Source of the DNA: Microbulbifer variabilis ATCC 700307
Lineage (GTDB): Bacteria; Pseudomonadota; Gammaproteobacteria; Pseudomonadales; Cellvibrionaceae
DNA: 64,000 nt
Direction of reading: 5' to 3'
Assembly (NCBI RefSeq): GCF_000380565.1
Contig: NZ_AQYJ01000023.1
Span: forward strand, 1-64,000
In this document: positions 1 to 6,825 of the stretch, in pieces
How positions within the stretch are numbered: position 1 is the first letter of the stretch
Layout: every line of letters starts with the position of its first letter
The notes under the pieces: model-generated
The model's input: the letters and a program-made list of their open reading frames with translations, nothing else
Told to the model about the DNA's origin: nothing
Database searches by the model: none
Program-made: the position numbers and the translations under genes

Positions 1-186
1 CATATGGACTATCGCCAAGCATCGCTATTCTATGAGTTTATTCACCCACGAGGGGGTATAAAGTTACTTCGGGCTATAGAAAATGGAGAGAAATTTGGTA
101 ATGCATTCTTGTCTGTGTATGGAAAAACACCGGAAGAAATGTTTCGGCAGTTTAAAGCAGAAATTAGTCCAAATGAATCACAGTAA
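1..186 (+). CDS. C-terminal part of a cassette-encoded protein (peptidase MA-like tail?)
   Basis: The frame is open at the left edge, so the 60 residues from the ATG at 4 are probably only the C-terminus of a longer protein. The tail carries a pattern of the type seen at the end of peptidase-MA-like (gluzincin) proteins: FYEFIHPRGG early, then AFLSVYGKTPEEMFRQF before the stop. That assignment rests on pattern memory and is weak. The stop at 184-186 is followed within ten bases by the first attC-like site, so this is the last gene of its cassette. Confidence 0.5.
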   Translation, partial: HMDYRQASLFYEFIHPRGGIKLLRAIENGEKFGNAFLSVYGKTPEEMFRQFKAEISPNESQ

Positions 187-189
187 AGC

Positions 190-270
190 ATTTAACAAAT
201 GGCGGCAATTCGCACGCTGCGCGTGCCGGACTCAGCACTACGTGCTTCGCCGTTGCGCCAGGCGTTATGT
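190..270 (+). repeat. attC-like recombination site 1
   Basis: The site opens with TTTAACAA and closes with GGCGTTATG. Its arms are partly complementary (TGGCGGCAA against TTGCGCCA). The inferred cassette boundary lies between G264 and T265. It follows the stop codon of the first, partial ORF. Confidence 0.75.
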
Positions 271-299
271 GTAATCGATAAGTTGGTGAGGCCCTAGTA

Positions 300-686
300 A
301 TGAGAAGAGTAATATTGTTAACAGTATTTCTAGCGGCATGTGCTACGACTCCAGAGATGTATCAACCGAATTTAAATAAAGCGGTCTTGGTTGCCCAAAA
401 TGATGCTTGGGGAAAGTCATTTATTCCACTAGAAACCCAAGCCAATACACGGATTGAAGCAATTGATGGTGAGAAGGTATCGGATTTCTTCAATAGTACA
501 AAAAATATTTCCATTGATCCTGGAGAACATAAGGTAGTGGTTTCTTGCTATCTACGAAGGGGAGGACTTCATCAAAAAGCGGAGCACGAGTTCATCCAAA
601 CTTTCAAGAAAGGCATAGTGTACGTTTTTGCGGGTAAGCTCGGTAAGGGCGCAGAATGTGAAGTTGATATTGAGCAACGTACATAA
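300..686 (+). CDS. Small cassette lipoprotein
   Basis: This 128-residue protein has a lipoprotein signal: a short basic-hydrophobic start followed by the lipobox LAAC at about residues 12-15. It is therefore probably anchored in the cell envelope. The mature part has no recognised domain. It holds two later cysteines (in VVSCYLRRGG and GAECEVD), which could form a disulfide. A possible ribosome site (GTGAGG) lies about ten bases before the ATG at 300. It occupies one cassette between attC sites 1 and 2. The function is unknown. Confidence 0.7.
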   Translation: MRRVILLTVFLAACATTPEMYQPNLNKAVLVAQNDAWGKSFIPLETQANTRIEAIDGEKVSDFFNSTKNISIDPGEHKVVVSCYLRRGGLHQKAEHEFIQTFKKGIVYVFAGKLGKGAECEVDIEQRT

Positions 687-774
687 CAATTACAATCAGA
701 TTGCTACGGGCCTTTGGCCCTTCGCGGGACGGCCTACGCTGCGCTCCAGCCGACCCTGTTGTAGCCATTATGTT
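683..774 (+). repeat. attC-like recombination site 2 (atypical terminal core)
   Basis: It opens with CATAACAA directly at the stop of the lipoprotein ORF and contains GC-rich inverted arms with an internal GGGCC/GGCCC hairpin. The terminal core reads CATTATG where the others have CGTTATG. The normally invariant G before TT is therefore replaced, which could impair cleavage here. Confidence 0.6.
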
Positions 775-789
775 CCCCAAGGGTAAAGT

Positions 790-1164
790 ATGAAAAAGAA
801 AGATCGAAGCCCTGTAGATTGGTATCTAGTGTCAGCAATACTTTCCTTCGAGAAAAATACCGAGGAAAGCCATGATTATAGAAGTGTCTGGGAAAACACT
901 TACTTAGTAAGAGCAAACTCTCCACAAGTCGCTTTTGATAAGGGACTTATGTTTGCAAAAAATGATGAAGAGAAAATCGAGTATAAGGGTAAACCCGGCA
1001 CGTGGAAGCTCAAGGGAATACGAGAAGTTCTTCCAATCTATGAATCACTTGAAGATGGCTCTGAAATAATGTGGACTGATCGAGGAAAAATGAACTTTAG
1101 CGAAATAGATTCAAAAGTAATTTCAAAAGAAGAATTTGAACAAAAGCTAAACGAAGAAACATAA
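790..1164 (+). CDS. DUF4288-like cassette protein
   Basis: This soluble 124-residue protein has no signal peptide. The layout resembles DUF4288: a WYLVSAILSFE strand near residues 11-21, a VWENTYLVRANS segment around 33-44, an alpha-helical AFDKG stretch, then WKLKGIREVLPIYE near 76-89. The family's function is not known to me. AAGGGT lies about seven bases before the ATG at 790 and supports that start. It fills one cassette between attC sites 2 and 3. The family assignment is from pattern recognition only. Confidence 0.65.
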   Translation: MKKKDRSPVDWYLVSAILSFEKNTEESHDYRSVWENTYLVRANSPQVAFDKGLMFAKNDEEKIEYKGKPGTWKLKGIREVLPIYESLEDGSEIMWTDRGKMNFSEIDSKVISKEEFEQKLNEET

Positions 1165-1211
1165 CCAGCAAAGGCTGTGGATGCTTCGCACCACAGCTTT
1201 GGGCGTTAAGC
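1160..1211 (+). repeat. attC-like recombination site 3 (short)
   Basis: This compact site of about 52 bp runs from CATAACC to GGGCGTTAAGC. It has a clear palindrome, AAGGCTGTGG against CCACAGCTTT, around a short loop. GTTAAGC matches the GTTRRRY core exactly. The boundary is at G1205/T1206. Confidence 0.85.
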
Positions 1212-1220
1212 AATCAAACC

Positions 1221-1562
1221 ATGAAACCAGTAAATACGAATAATTCTGAACACTACAAGTGGGGAAACGGCTCTGACGGTTGGCATCTATTAAAATCAGA
1301 TAAGCTAAGTGTAATTGAAGAAAGGGTTTCCCCTGGTGAATCTGAAGTTCGGCATTTCCATAAACACTCACAGCAGTTCTTTTATGTGCTTTCAGGAATC
1401 GTCACCATAGAAATATCGGAAGTTCGTCATACAGTTGAATCAGGCCAAGGCATCCATGTTCCAGCAGGCATTCCCCACCAACTGATGAACCTGAGCACTA
1501 GTGAAATCAGGTTTTTAGTTATCTCTGAACCTCGGAGCCATGGAGATCGTGTAAGTGCTTAA
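1221..1562 (+). CDS. Cupin-domain protein (cassette)
   Basis: This 113-residue single-domain cupin shows both family motifs. The first is HFHKHSQQFFYVLSG at about residues 45-59, giving His ligands for a metal. The second is the GQGIHVPAGIPHQL segment near 75-88 with another His. Small cupins bind a metal and act as isomerases, oxygenases or sensors, but the substrate cannot be read from sequence. There is no signal peptide, so it is probably cytoplasmic. It starts ten bases after the cassette boundary and ends at attC site 4. Confidence 0.85.
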   Translation: MKPVNTNNSEHYKWGNGSDGWHLLKSDKLSVIEERVSPGESEVRHFHKHSQQFFYVLSGIVTIEISEVRHTVESGQGIHVPAGIPHQLMNLSTSEIRFLVISEPRSHGDRVSA

Positions 1563-1646
1563 CAAAACCAAGCAAAATCGGCAGCGCAGAATGCGCGCTG
1601 CCTGGACCTCGCAAAAAGCGCTCGGCCTTTGTTGGCAGCGTTAGGT
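1557..1646 (+). repeat. attC-like recombination site 4
   Basis: It overlaps the stop of the cupin ORF (CTTAACAAAA) and ends with CAGCGTTAGGT, an exact GTTRRRY core. Internal arms GGCAGCGC and GCGCGCTGCC can pair. The boundary is at G1640/T1641. Confidence 0.8.
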
Positions 1647-1656
1647 GCTCGTACAT

Positions 1657-2172
1657 ATGAGAATCTTCGTATTACTTTTAAGCCTTATTTTTTCACCTGT
1701 ACTATTCGGTGAAAGTACTGGCTGGAGTACATATATTAGCGAGTATGGCTGGGCTACGGTTTCCGATACACATCAGGGAGAGCGTTCACTCTCAGAAGCA
1801 ATCGCTCTTGTTCCTGATGACGTTTGGCTAAAGCACTTTCGAACATTCCCATCGGGGGAGGATGTTAAAATGCAAAAGGAGCTGCATAATTTCCTAGTAT
1901 CAAAATATCCAGAACTTCACAATGAAGCCTTAGCGTCGGCTGGAAATATGCACAATCCTAAGGTGGTCTTCTTACGCGCAGCCTTTCAAGAGGCGTTGAT
2001 GTCAACAAGCTTGGTCACACGAATTAACGCATCACTCAAGTCGAGGTGCGAGCGCATTACATCGGCCAGCTTCGAGAAGTTTACAATTCGTAAAAACGGC
2101 AATCAGCCTACCTATAATGCTATGGTTTGGCTTAGTTCCGAAAAATGCACCCAACAAGGCGATCAAGACTGA
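1657..2172 (+). CDS. Secreted cassette protein of unknown function
   Basis: About 171 residues from the ATG at 1657. An upstream in-frame GTG at 1645 lies inside the attC core and is less likely. The N-terminus is a clear signal peptide (MRIFVLLLSLIFSPVLFG), so the protein is probably periplasmic or secreted. The mature part has two cysteines late in the chain (near SRCER and EKCTQ), which could pair. No known domain is recognised. The C-terminal codons overlap the start of attC site 5, a common economy in cassettes. Confidence 0.65.
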   Translation: MRIFVLLLSLIFSPVLFGESTGWSTYISEYGWATVSDTHQGERSLSEAIALVPDDVWLKHFRTFPSGEDVKMQKELHNFLVSKYPELHNEALASAGNMHNPKVVFLRAAFQEALMSTSLVTRINASLKSRCERITSASFEKFTIRKNGNQPTYNAMVWLSSEKCTQQGDQD

Positions 2173-2260
2173 CGGCTATTCCGTCGCTTGTTTATGTGGC
2201 GGTCGCTACGCTGCCACAACACAATCAACTACATAGCTGCAGCTTACCGCGACGTTAAGT
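2149..2260 (+). repeat. attC-like recombination site 5
   Basis: The left core CCCAACAAGGC lies inside the end of the preceding ORF and the right core is GACGTTAAGT, an exact GTTRRRY. A TGTGGCGG/GCTGCCACA hairpin sits in the middle. The boundary is at G2254/T2255. At about 112 bp it is one of the longest sites in the array. Confidence 0.7.
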
Positions 2261-2273
2261 TTCAGGAGTAATA

Positions 2274-2567
2274 ATGGACCCAATAGTAATTGGTTTAGTT
2301 TATGCAGTAGCAGGATCGGTGATTCTGTGTCTTGCATTAAAACTATTCAAGGTTGAATTTAAATTGTGGCAACCAATTCTAGCAAGTGTTGTTGCAGGGT
2401 TGTGTGCAGCGTTAATACCTAATAATGGTGCAGGAATCATATCGCTAGCAGCTTTACTTGCAACTATGAAGTTTACAACAGATGAAGATTGGGAGGACTT
2501 GATGTACCCAGTATTCATCACTAGATTCGCATTAGTCCCAGTCTTAATGATGTTTGGCACATGGTAA
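2274..2567 (+). CDS. Small integral membrane protein (cassette)
   Basis: This 97-residue protein is mostly hydrophobic, with about three predicted membrane segments: roughly residues 4-23, 33-63 (probably split) and 80-96. The hydrophilic stretch TDEDWEDLM lies near 68-76. A strong ribosome site, CAGGAG, lies just before the ATG at 2274. No family is recognised. It fills one cassette between attC sites 5 and 6. Confidence 0.65.
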   Translation: MDPIVIGLVYAVAGSVILCLALKLFKVEFKLWQPILASVVAGLCAALIPNNGAGIISLAALLATMKFTTDEDWEDLMYPVFITRFALVPVLMMFGTW

Positions 2568-2569
2568 AC

Positions 2570-2684
2570 TTAACAAATTACTCAAGTGCGTTCCGGCCAC
2601 AAAAAAGCGTGACCTCCACCGGACAGCCTTTTATGCATTGCTGTCGCACTGCACAAAAGTTTGCCGCTTAACAAGGCGTTATGC
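2570..2684 (+). repeat. attC-like recombination site 6
   Basis: It runs from CTTAACAAAT to AAGGCGTTATGC. It contains CTCCACCGGACAGCC, which recurs exactly in attC 9 and in modified form in attC 10, so these three sites form one sub-family. The boundary is at G2678/T2679. Confidence 0.8.
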
Positions 2685-2699
2685 CTATGAGAGAAATTA

Positions 2700-2975
2700 A
2701 TGAGTAAAGAGTGTGTTTGGGTATTTCATTCCGCTGGTGCTCGATTCGCAGGCGGAACTTTCTCAAGCGTAGAGTCTGCTGAGCTGTGGATTGGAACTCA
2801 TAAACTAACGGGTGTTCTTACCTCTTATCCTCTTGATACGGGTGCTTATGAGTGGGCTGTTAAAAACGAATATTTTCAACCCAAAAAAGAGAAGCACAGC
2901 ACGGCAGAGTTTATAGGTGGGTTTACGTCAGCTAATCAGGAGCATTATCACTATGAAAACGGGCAACAAGCATAA
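2700..2975 (+). CDS. DUF7710-like cassette protein
   Basis: This soluble 91-residue protein contains VWVFHSAGARFAGGTFSS near residues 6-23, then AELWIGTHKLTGVLTSYPLD and YEWAV. It resembles small proteins annotated as DUF7710, whose function is unknown to me. There is no signal peptide or membrane segment. The C-terminus ends in a polar His/Tyr-rich stretch. GAGAGAAATTA precedes the ATG at 2700 as a plausible ribosome site. The family call is tentative. Confidence 0.6.
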   Translation: MSKECVWVFHSAGARFAGGTFSSVESAELWIGTHKLTGVLTSYPLDTGAYEWAVKNEYFQPKKEKHSTAEFIGGFTSANQEHYHYENGQQA

Positions 2976-3053
2976 CAAGGCGTGGTAGCGAGGGCGCTGC
3001 GCGCAGGGACAGCTTACACTACGTTCCAGCTGCCCCTGCACTCAGCGTTATAA
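2971..3053 (+). repeat. attC-like recombination site 7
   Basis: It begins at the preceding stop (CATAACAAGGC) and ends CAGCGTTATAA. Arms CAGGGACAGCT and AGCTGCCCCTG pair around ACGTTCC. The boundary is at G3047/T3048. Confidence 0.8.
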
Positions 3054-3064
3054 GTAATAGAAAA

Positions 3065-3295
3065 ATGGAACCTGAAGAACTGAAAAGGAAGTTAGATGTT
3101 GTTGCAGCGACTTGCATGCAGCTATCTAGGGAGTTGCAGTCTATCGATGCACAGTTAAGTCTGAATATGGACCGAACGGAGATTCGGGAAATAATTGGTA
3201 ATCTCCATTGGGCGGCTGAGAATACTACTGTGCTTGGACTCCACCAAGTCGGAGAGGCGCTAGAAGATAATATGGGTACCGGTCTGAATGGTTGA
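3065..3295 (+). CDS. Short helical cassette protein, unknown
   Basis: This 76-residue acidic protein is predicted to be mostly helical: an N-terminal PEELKRKLDVVAATCMQLSREL helix, then an IREIIGNLHWAAENT segment. There is no signal peptide or recognised motif. The first attC-like base of the next site follows six bases after the stop. The size and a poor ribosome site make it less certain than its neighbours. Its position in a cassette of the expected size supports it. Confidence 0.5.
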   Translation: MEPEELKRKLDVVAATCMQLSRELQSIDAQLSLNMDRTEIREIIGNLHWAAENTTVLGLHQVGEALEDNMGTGLNG

Positions 3296-3301
3296 AATTA
3301 T

Positions 3302-3382
3302 TTATAACAAGCGCCGGCACAAATGCGCGCTTCGCGCTGTGGGCTCGCAACAAGTTGCTCGCCTGTGCGGCGGGCGTTAGAG
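3302..3382 (+). repeat. attC-like recombination site 8
   Basis: It runs from TTATAACAAGCGCC to GGCGGGCGTTAGAG. GCGCGCTTCGCGC forms a central hairpin and GCAACAAGTTGC a second one. The boundary is at G3376/T3377. Confidence 0.8.
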
Positions 3383-3401
3383 CTCTCTAGGTAGTTACGA
3401 A

Positions 3402-3890
3402 ATGGTATCTGAAGGTCCTGTGTTCTCATTGGGAGAATATATCTCTGAGCACAAAGATGATGATTGTGGTACGTGGGAGAATGGTCACGCTCCTTATATT
3501 GAGTATGTTCTAAATCAATTTAATGAACAGGAATCAAAGGAATTCAGTGAAAAGATATGGATGTGGTCAGATTTTCACTTGTATATGCTGGCAGATCCAA
3601 TTCTCTTTTGTAAAAATGAATATATTGATCGTTATTTTTTATATTCAAAAATATTTGGTCAGGTTGGTGATGTGGAATACTTGGAATACTTAGCTGAAAA
3701 CCTACGAGCTGTTATTCTTAACTCGAAAATGAAAAATATGGATAGTGATTTTCTGAGCAGGATAAAGAGCAATCTAGTTAAGATAATTGAAACAACAGAT
3801 AACCCGAATTGGGCCGATGCACATAATCAATTAATCAACTTATTGATGGAAGAGATTCTGAAGAATGACGGGGAGAAAGCATGTCTCTAG
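3402..3890 (+). CDS. Cassette protein of unknown function
   Basis: This soluble 162-residue acidic protein is rich in aromatic residues and predicted helical. Its size, charge and two-helix-repeat look resemble contact-toxin immunity proteins, but no diagnostic motif supports that, so I leave it unassigned. It starts with ATG at 3402 and ends about 20 bases before the attC 9 core. The coding sequence is AT-rich. Confidence 0.6.
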   Translation: MVSEGPVFSLGEYISEHKDDDCGTWENGHAPYIEYVLNQFNEQESKEFSEKIWMWSDFHLYMLADPILFCKNEYIDRYFLYSKIFGQVGDVEYLEYLAENLRAVILNSKMKNMDSDFLSRIKSNLVKIIETTDNPNWADAHNQLINLLMEEILKNDGEKACL

Positions 3891-3910
3891 TGGTAGCTAA
3901 AATTCGTCAA

Positions 3911-3971
3911 ATTCTAACTCCACCGGACAGCCTACACAGCGTTCTGGCTGCCGTTTAGCAAAGCGTTATGA
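3911..3971 (+). repeat. attC-like recombination site 9
   Basis: It reads TTCTAACTCCACC at the left and AAAGCGTTATG at the right, with ACAGCC and GGCTGC arms. CTCCACCGGACAGCC is shared with attC 6. The boundary is at G3965/T3966. Confidence 0.8.
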
Positions 3972-3993
3972 ATCGAGTAGATTTTTGAGGATT

Positions 3994-4269
3994 ATGAGTA
4001 ATAAAGTTATTTTTATAATGGCCTTTTTTATGGTTGTTTGTGGGGTAGGTTGTGCAAGCCAAGAGGATCTTCTCCATGCTGATCTTTGGTCTGATGATTC
4101 ATATATAAACACTCCTAAAAACAGTGAGGCTGCACAGGATCTAGGCAAAACACCTCGGGCTAGAATGTTGGAACAACGAAATATTGATAAAGAGAGAAAG
4201 AATCAATCATTAAAAGATCAGTTACTTGATGATTTAATTTTGGGTAAAGATGGAAAGATTAATTTTTAG
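3994..4269 (+). CDS. Small cassette lipoprotein
   Basis: About 91 residues from the ATG at 3994, chosen because TTGAGG sits six bases upstream; the alternative TTG at 3985 is less likely. A hydrophobic start of about 18 residues ends at the lipobox VGC, so it should be lipid-anchored. The mature region is highly charged, with an RARMLEQRNIDKERKNQSLK helix that may form a short coiled coil. No known family is recognised. Confidence 0.65.
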   Translation: MSNKVIFIMAFFMVVCGVGCASQEDLLHADLWSDDSYINTPKNSEAAQDLGKTPRARMLEQRNIDKERKNQSLKDQLLDDLILGKDGKINF

Positions 4270-4326
4270 CCTAATGTCAGTAGTACTCAAAGTATAATGT
4301 CTCCGGCAAATCCATACAAAGCCATT

Positions 4327-4409
4327 AGATTCACTCTGGCCAAAAAGTACGTGGCCTCCACTGGACTACCTCCGCGTTGCTCCGGCACCCGTTTATGGCG
4401 GCGTTACCT
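4327..4409 (+). repeat. attC-like recombination site 10
   Basis: It ends TGGCGGCGTTACC. Inside, GGCCTCCACTGGACTACC resembles the CTCCACCGGACAGCC block of attC 6 and 9 with changes. The left edge is not sharp. The boundary is at G4403/T4404. Confidence 0.65.
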
Positions 4410-4428
4410 AGAAAAAGAAAATCGAATC

Positions 4429-4734
4429 ATGAAAGAACCAGAACTAATCGTCATCCTACTAAATCTAGTTATCGTGCTTATTGCATATTTCATGATTTAT
4501 CCTAAGTTAGCAGGGGCAGATGGGAATAAACTAGCAATTAGTGATATTTTTGCATCAGGCATATCGATAATAATAGCTGGCACCTTGTTCTGGAATTCAG
4601 GGAAAGAATTTAATGCCTTGTTTTTTAAGCTGAACTGGTTTTGGTTTACGTTATTCACATATGCTGCAATAGAGATACCTTTAATGCTTTGGTATCACAA
4701 AAGAAACAATGTTTGGGAATCGTTCAGCAGCTAA
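4429..4734 (+). CDS. Small membrane protein, last cassette of the array
   Basis: About 101 residues from the ATG at 4429. Upstream in-frame codons run back through the attC, so the 4297 start is rejected. Three to four hydrophobic segments are visible: about residues 5-24, 38-56 and 67-88. It ends with a basic-aromatic tail (LWYHKRNNVW). No family is recognised. No convincing attC follows the stop, so this cassette may be immobilised or its site deleted. Confidence 0.6.
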   Translation: MKEPELIVILLNLVIVLIAYFMIYPKLAGADGNKLAISDIFASGISIIIAGTLFWNSGKEFNALFFKLNWFWFTLFTYAAIEIPLMLWYHKRNNVWESFSS

Positions 4735-5019
4735 GAAGCACATCAAACATCTTCCAGCCGAAATTGGTAATAAAATTATTTTCAGAAACAATCTAAACTT
4801 TTGCAGGGGGACTCTTTTCCTGGGGGGTATCCGGAAGAAATGGGAGATGACATCGCCAGCCTATACGACTGGGTAGGATATTTTCCGAAGGTGGCGACTT
4901 GAGTGCGAATAAGCCTGTTTTCCCTGATGTCAAAATGTATCTTGTGTTTGGCGGGCTAGACATTGAGTATTGAAACCAGTGTTTTTTCATATAAAATTAT
5001 AGCGTTACATTTTTGTGTG

Positions 5020-5071
5020 CGGAAGACTGGCAGTGTTGAGGTCAGCGGTTCGATCCCGTTTAGCTCCACCA
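5020..5071 (+). other. tRNA-Ala-like 3' end fragment (candidate attachment site)
   Basis: The segment ends with a complete T-arm and acceptor 3' strand: AGCGG-TTCGATC-CCGTT, then TAGCTCC and ACCA. This is the form of bacterial tRNA-Ala, and GGC sits where the anticodon would be. The anticodon stem does not pair well, and there is no D-arm or 5' acceptor (GGAGCTA) at the right distance, so it is not a functional tRNA. Genomic islands often carry such 3' halves as attachment-site copies. Here it marks the junction of cassette array and accessory island. Confidence 0.6.
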
Positions 5072-5157
5072 AATTTCCCTTGTCTATCAAGGGATTGCGA
5101 GAAGAGGTCTGCAGTCTCTTGTCCGGTTGACTAAAATGTGAACAAAAAATCTCAGAA

Positions 5158-5188
5158 ATAAAAAAAGGCCTTGTAGGCTCTTTTTTTA
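5158..5188 (+). terminator. Rho-independent terminator-like hairpin
   Basis: An A-rich run is followed by GGCCT-TGT-AGGCT, then CTTTTTTTATTT. The stem is short but U-rich on the 3' side. It could end transcription coming from the cassette array or tRNA-like segment. Confidence 0.45.
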
Positions 5189-5493
5189 TTTCCAAAATTT
5201 TCTCTCCTTCAAGCTCCTATCAAGTTCAAATTACTTACATTCTCTGTGATATGTATATTCCAGTGTTATCAATTTTGAATTGGGTTGCTTCCATATTCGT
5301 TGTAGTGAGGATTGGAAGGAGTGTCATATATTTTATTTAATTGTATCAATTAAAGGTGGAGAAAAGGTTAGTTACTATCGCTGGTGCTTTCCGGCAATTG
5401 GTGGCTGAGATTTTTAGGGATGTTATGCAGAGTGTTATAAAGAAACCTCCAATGAGTTAACAGTCATATATCGGATTGAGTAAAGGGATAGCA

Positions 5494-5661
5494 ATGGAAT
5501 GTAATTTTCAGAGGTTGAAAGCGCACATTTTACCACTCTCAAATTCGCAGAATTTTCATGCAGCTAAAAATGAATGGAAGTCAGTAGGAATAGAGATTTA
5601 AGAGAGTTCGGAAAATTGCCCATGCGGCCCGGCAATTAAAGAGTATTGCGACATTGAAAAT
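5494..5661 (+). pseudogene. Broken small ORF with CPCG motif
   Basis: An ATG at 5494 opens 35 codons (with LSNSQNFHAAKNEWKSVGIE) and meets TAA at 5599. The same frame continues with ENCPCGPAIKEYC-DIEN and stops at 5659. Read through the first stop, it resembles small proteins with a CxCG/IKExCxIxN zinc-ribbon-like motif that occur in mobile elements. The in-frame stop inside the motif context suggests a remnant. The family memory is imprecise. Confidence 0.4.
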
Positions 5662-5980
5662 TAATTTCAGAAATGTTTGGGGAGCTTTAAATATATGAAA
5701 TAAACCTTTAAATTCAGGATCAGACTATACACTACAAGGCTCTTTTTATCACTACAGTTGAATACTATATCAATGAGGCGACTGTGTGCCTTAGACGTAG
5801 GTTACCTTGCCGATACTACTCGATGTACAAAGCGTCCTTCACCATTGAACCAATAAGAAACCAGTAGAGAGAGGCACAGTTCTAAATCACGACAACCCCA
5901 AACGCGGCACACGCTTGCCAGGAAACTGAGTTACAACGGAAAAATTCCGCACCGAAGCCAATGTCTCCGCCCAGGCTTAA

Positions 5981-6060
5981 ATCCCCGAATCCCCGAATCC
6001 CCGAATCCCCGAATCCCCGAATCCCCGAATCCCCGAATCCCCGAATCCCCGAATCCCCGA
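5981..6060. repeat. Perfect tandem repeat, 10 copies of an 8-mer
   Basis: Exactly ten head-to-tail copies of ATCCCCGA occupy 80 bases without a mismatch; the next bases (AATTACCGAT) break the pattern. Since 8 is not a multiple of 3, a reading frame through it gives a 24-base, 8-residue peptide period (NPRIPESP). That explains the odd proline-rich ORF here, which I do not regard as a gene. Such perfect arrays can change copy number by slippage. Confidence 0.95.
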
Positions 6061-6825
6061 AATTACCGATAGTTTCCCCGATTACTGAATATCCTAGCCC
6101 GGCCAGTGAGTGTAAAACTCGATTGGCTCGCCACCTGGCGCAACTGGCTAAAGCGCAAAAAGTACTTAGCTCCGGAACCCTGGACGGTAGGAAGTCGGTC
6201 AGTGCTGGGCCTCAGTCATGTAGAAATTGCGACGGACACCAACTGATAAAACCTAATCACTAAGGAGAGCTCACCATTCCAGAAGTTATCGAAAGGAATT
6301 CCACAACCAAGCCCAGCAGCCCTCTGGCCGTATTCCACACTAAGTCCACACACCTTGTGGAGGTTGTGTTCGCGAATACGGCGGTTGCTCAATACTAGAT
6401 AAACCAACCCATTTAAATTCCTAGGCACATATCACCAAGATAATATACACGCGGATGAAAGGCGGTTTCAGGAATATTACGAGAGCATACCGCAGGCTGT
6501 GTGATGGGGGACTTGGCTGGTTTTTGGTTTGAGATGAGATTCGATAGTGCTAGACAAGCTTGGCAATACGCTTTTGATGGCTCTATAGTTGCCCTTAATT
6601 ATGGGGCCATAAATTCGGTTCATATGGGAGCTGGGCGAGCAGGAATGTTGTAGTTCGAGGAGAGTTACAAGGGACGGCTAATCAAGTGATTTGTTGAGTT
6701 AATACTCCAGAGATAAGCGCTAAAGAAACCTCGGGAAGTAAGGACAATGGCAACCTCATTGTGGATTCTTGTGAGAAAAACTTTTAATTAAAAGTGTAGT
6801 TGCCAAGCTGCGACATAGTAATCCG

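Larger units (their letters stand above)
1..4734 (+). mobile_element. Integron gene-cassette array (partial, left end outside window)
   Basis: Eleven short ORFs lie head-to-tail on the plus strand. Ten intervening imperfect palindromes start with a YYAAC-like core and end with a GTTA core, most often GCGTTA. The ORFs are unrelated to each other and most fill their unit, as expected of integron cassettes. No intI gene is visible, so the integrase would lie upstream, elsewhere, or be lost. The attC-like sites vary in length (about 52 to 112 bp) and sequence, which suggests cassettes of mixed origin. The last ORF has no clear attC after it. Confidence 0.85.
5200..6825. other. Gene-poor, decayed stretch
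   Basis: No intact gene is supported across these 1.6 kb. It contains a broken CPCG-motif ORF (5494-5661) and a perfect octamer tandem array (5981-6060). It also has a short GC-richer open frame from a GTG near 6108 to 6246, with residues such as LDWLATWRNWLKRKKYLAPEPW, that I cannot identify. A 49-codon ORF at 6504-6653 has no support beyond being open. The mixed base composition and scattered stops suggest old, degenerating insertions. Confidence 0.5.

Noticed and set aside
4990..5071. Complete tRNA-Ala gene
   Set aside because: T-arm and acceptor 3' strand are present, but there is no D-arm, no matching 5' acceptor strand and a poor anticodon stem.
4956..5195. Minus-strand ORF with VELNGIEPLTSTLPVF
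   Set aside because: This is the well-known spurious translation of an antisense tRNA 3' end; it covers the tRNA-Ala-like fragment.
5981..6060. CRISPR array
   Set aside because: The units are 8 bases with no spacers, so it is a simple tandem repeat.
5961..6263. Proline-rich 100-residue protein
   Set aside because: Its peptide repeat comes only from reading through the octamer array, and there is no ribosome site or downstream support.
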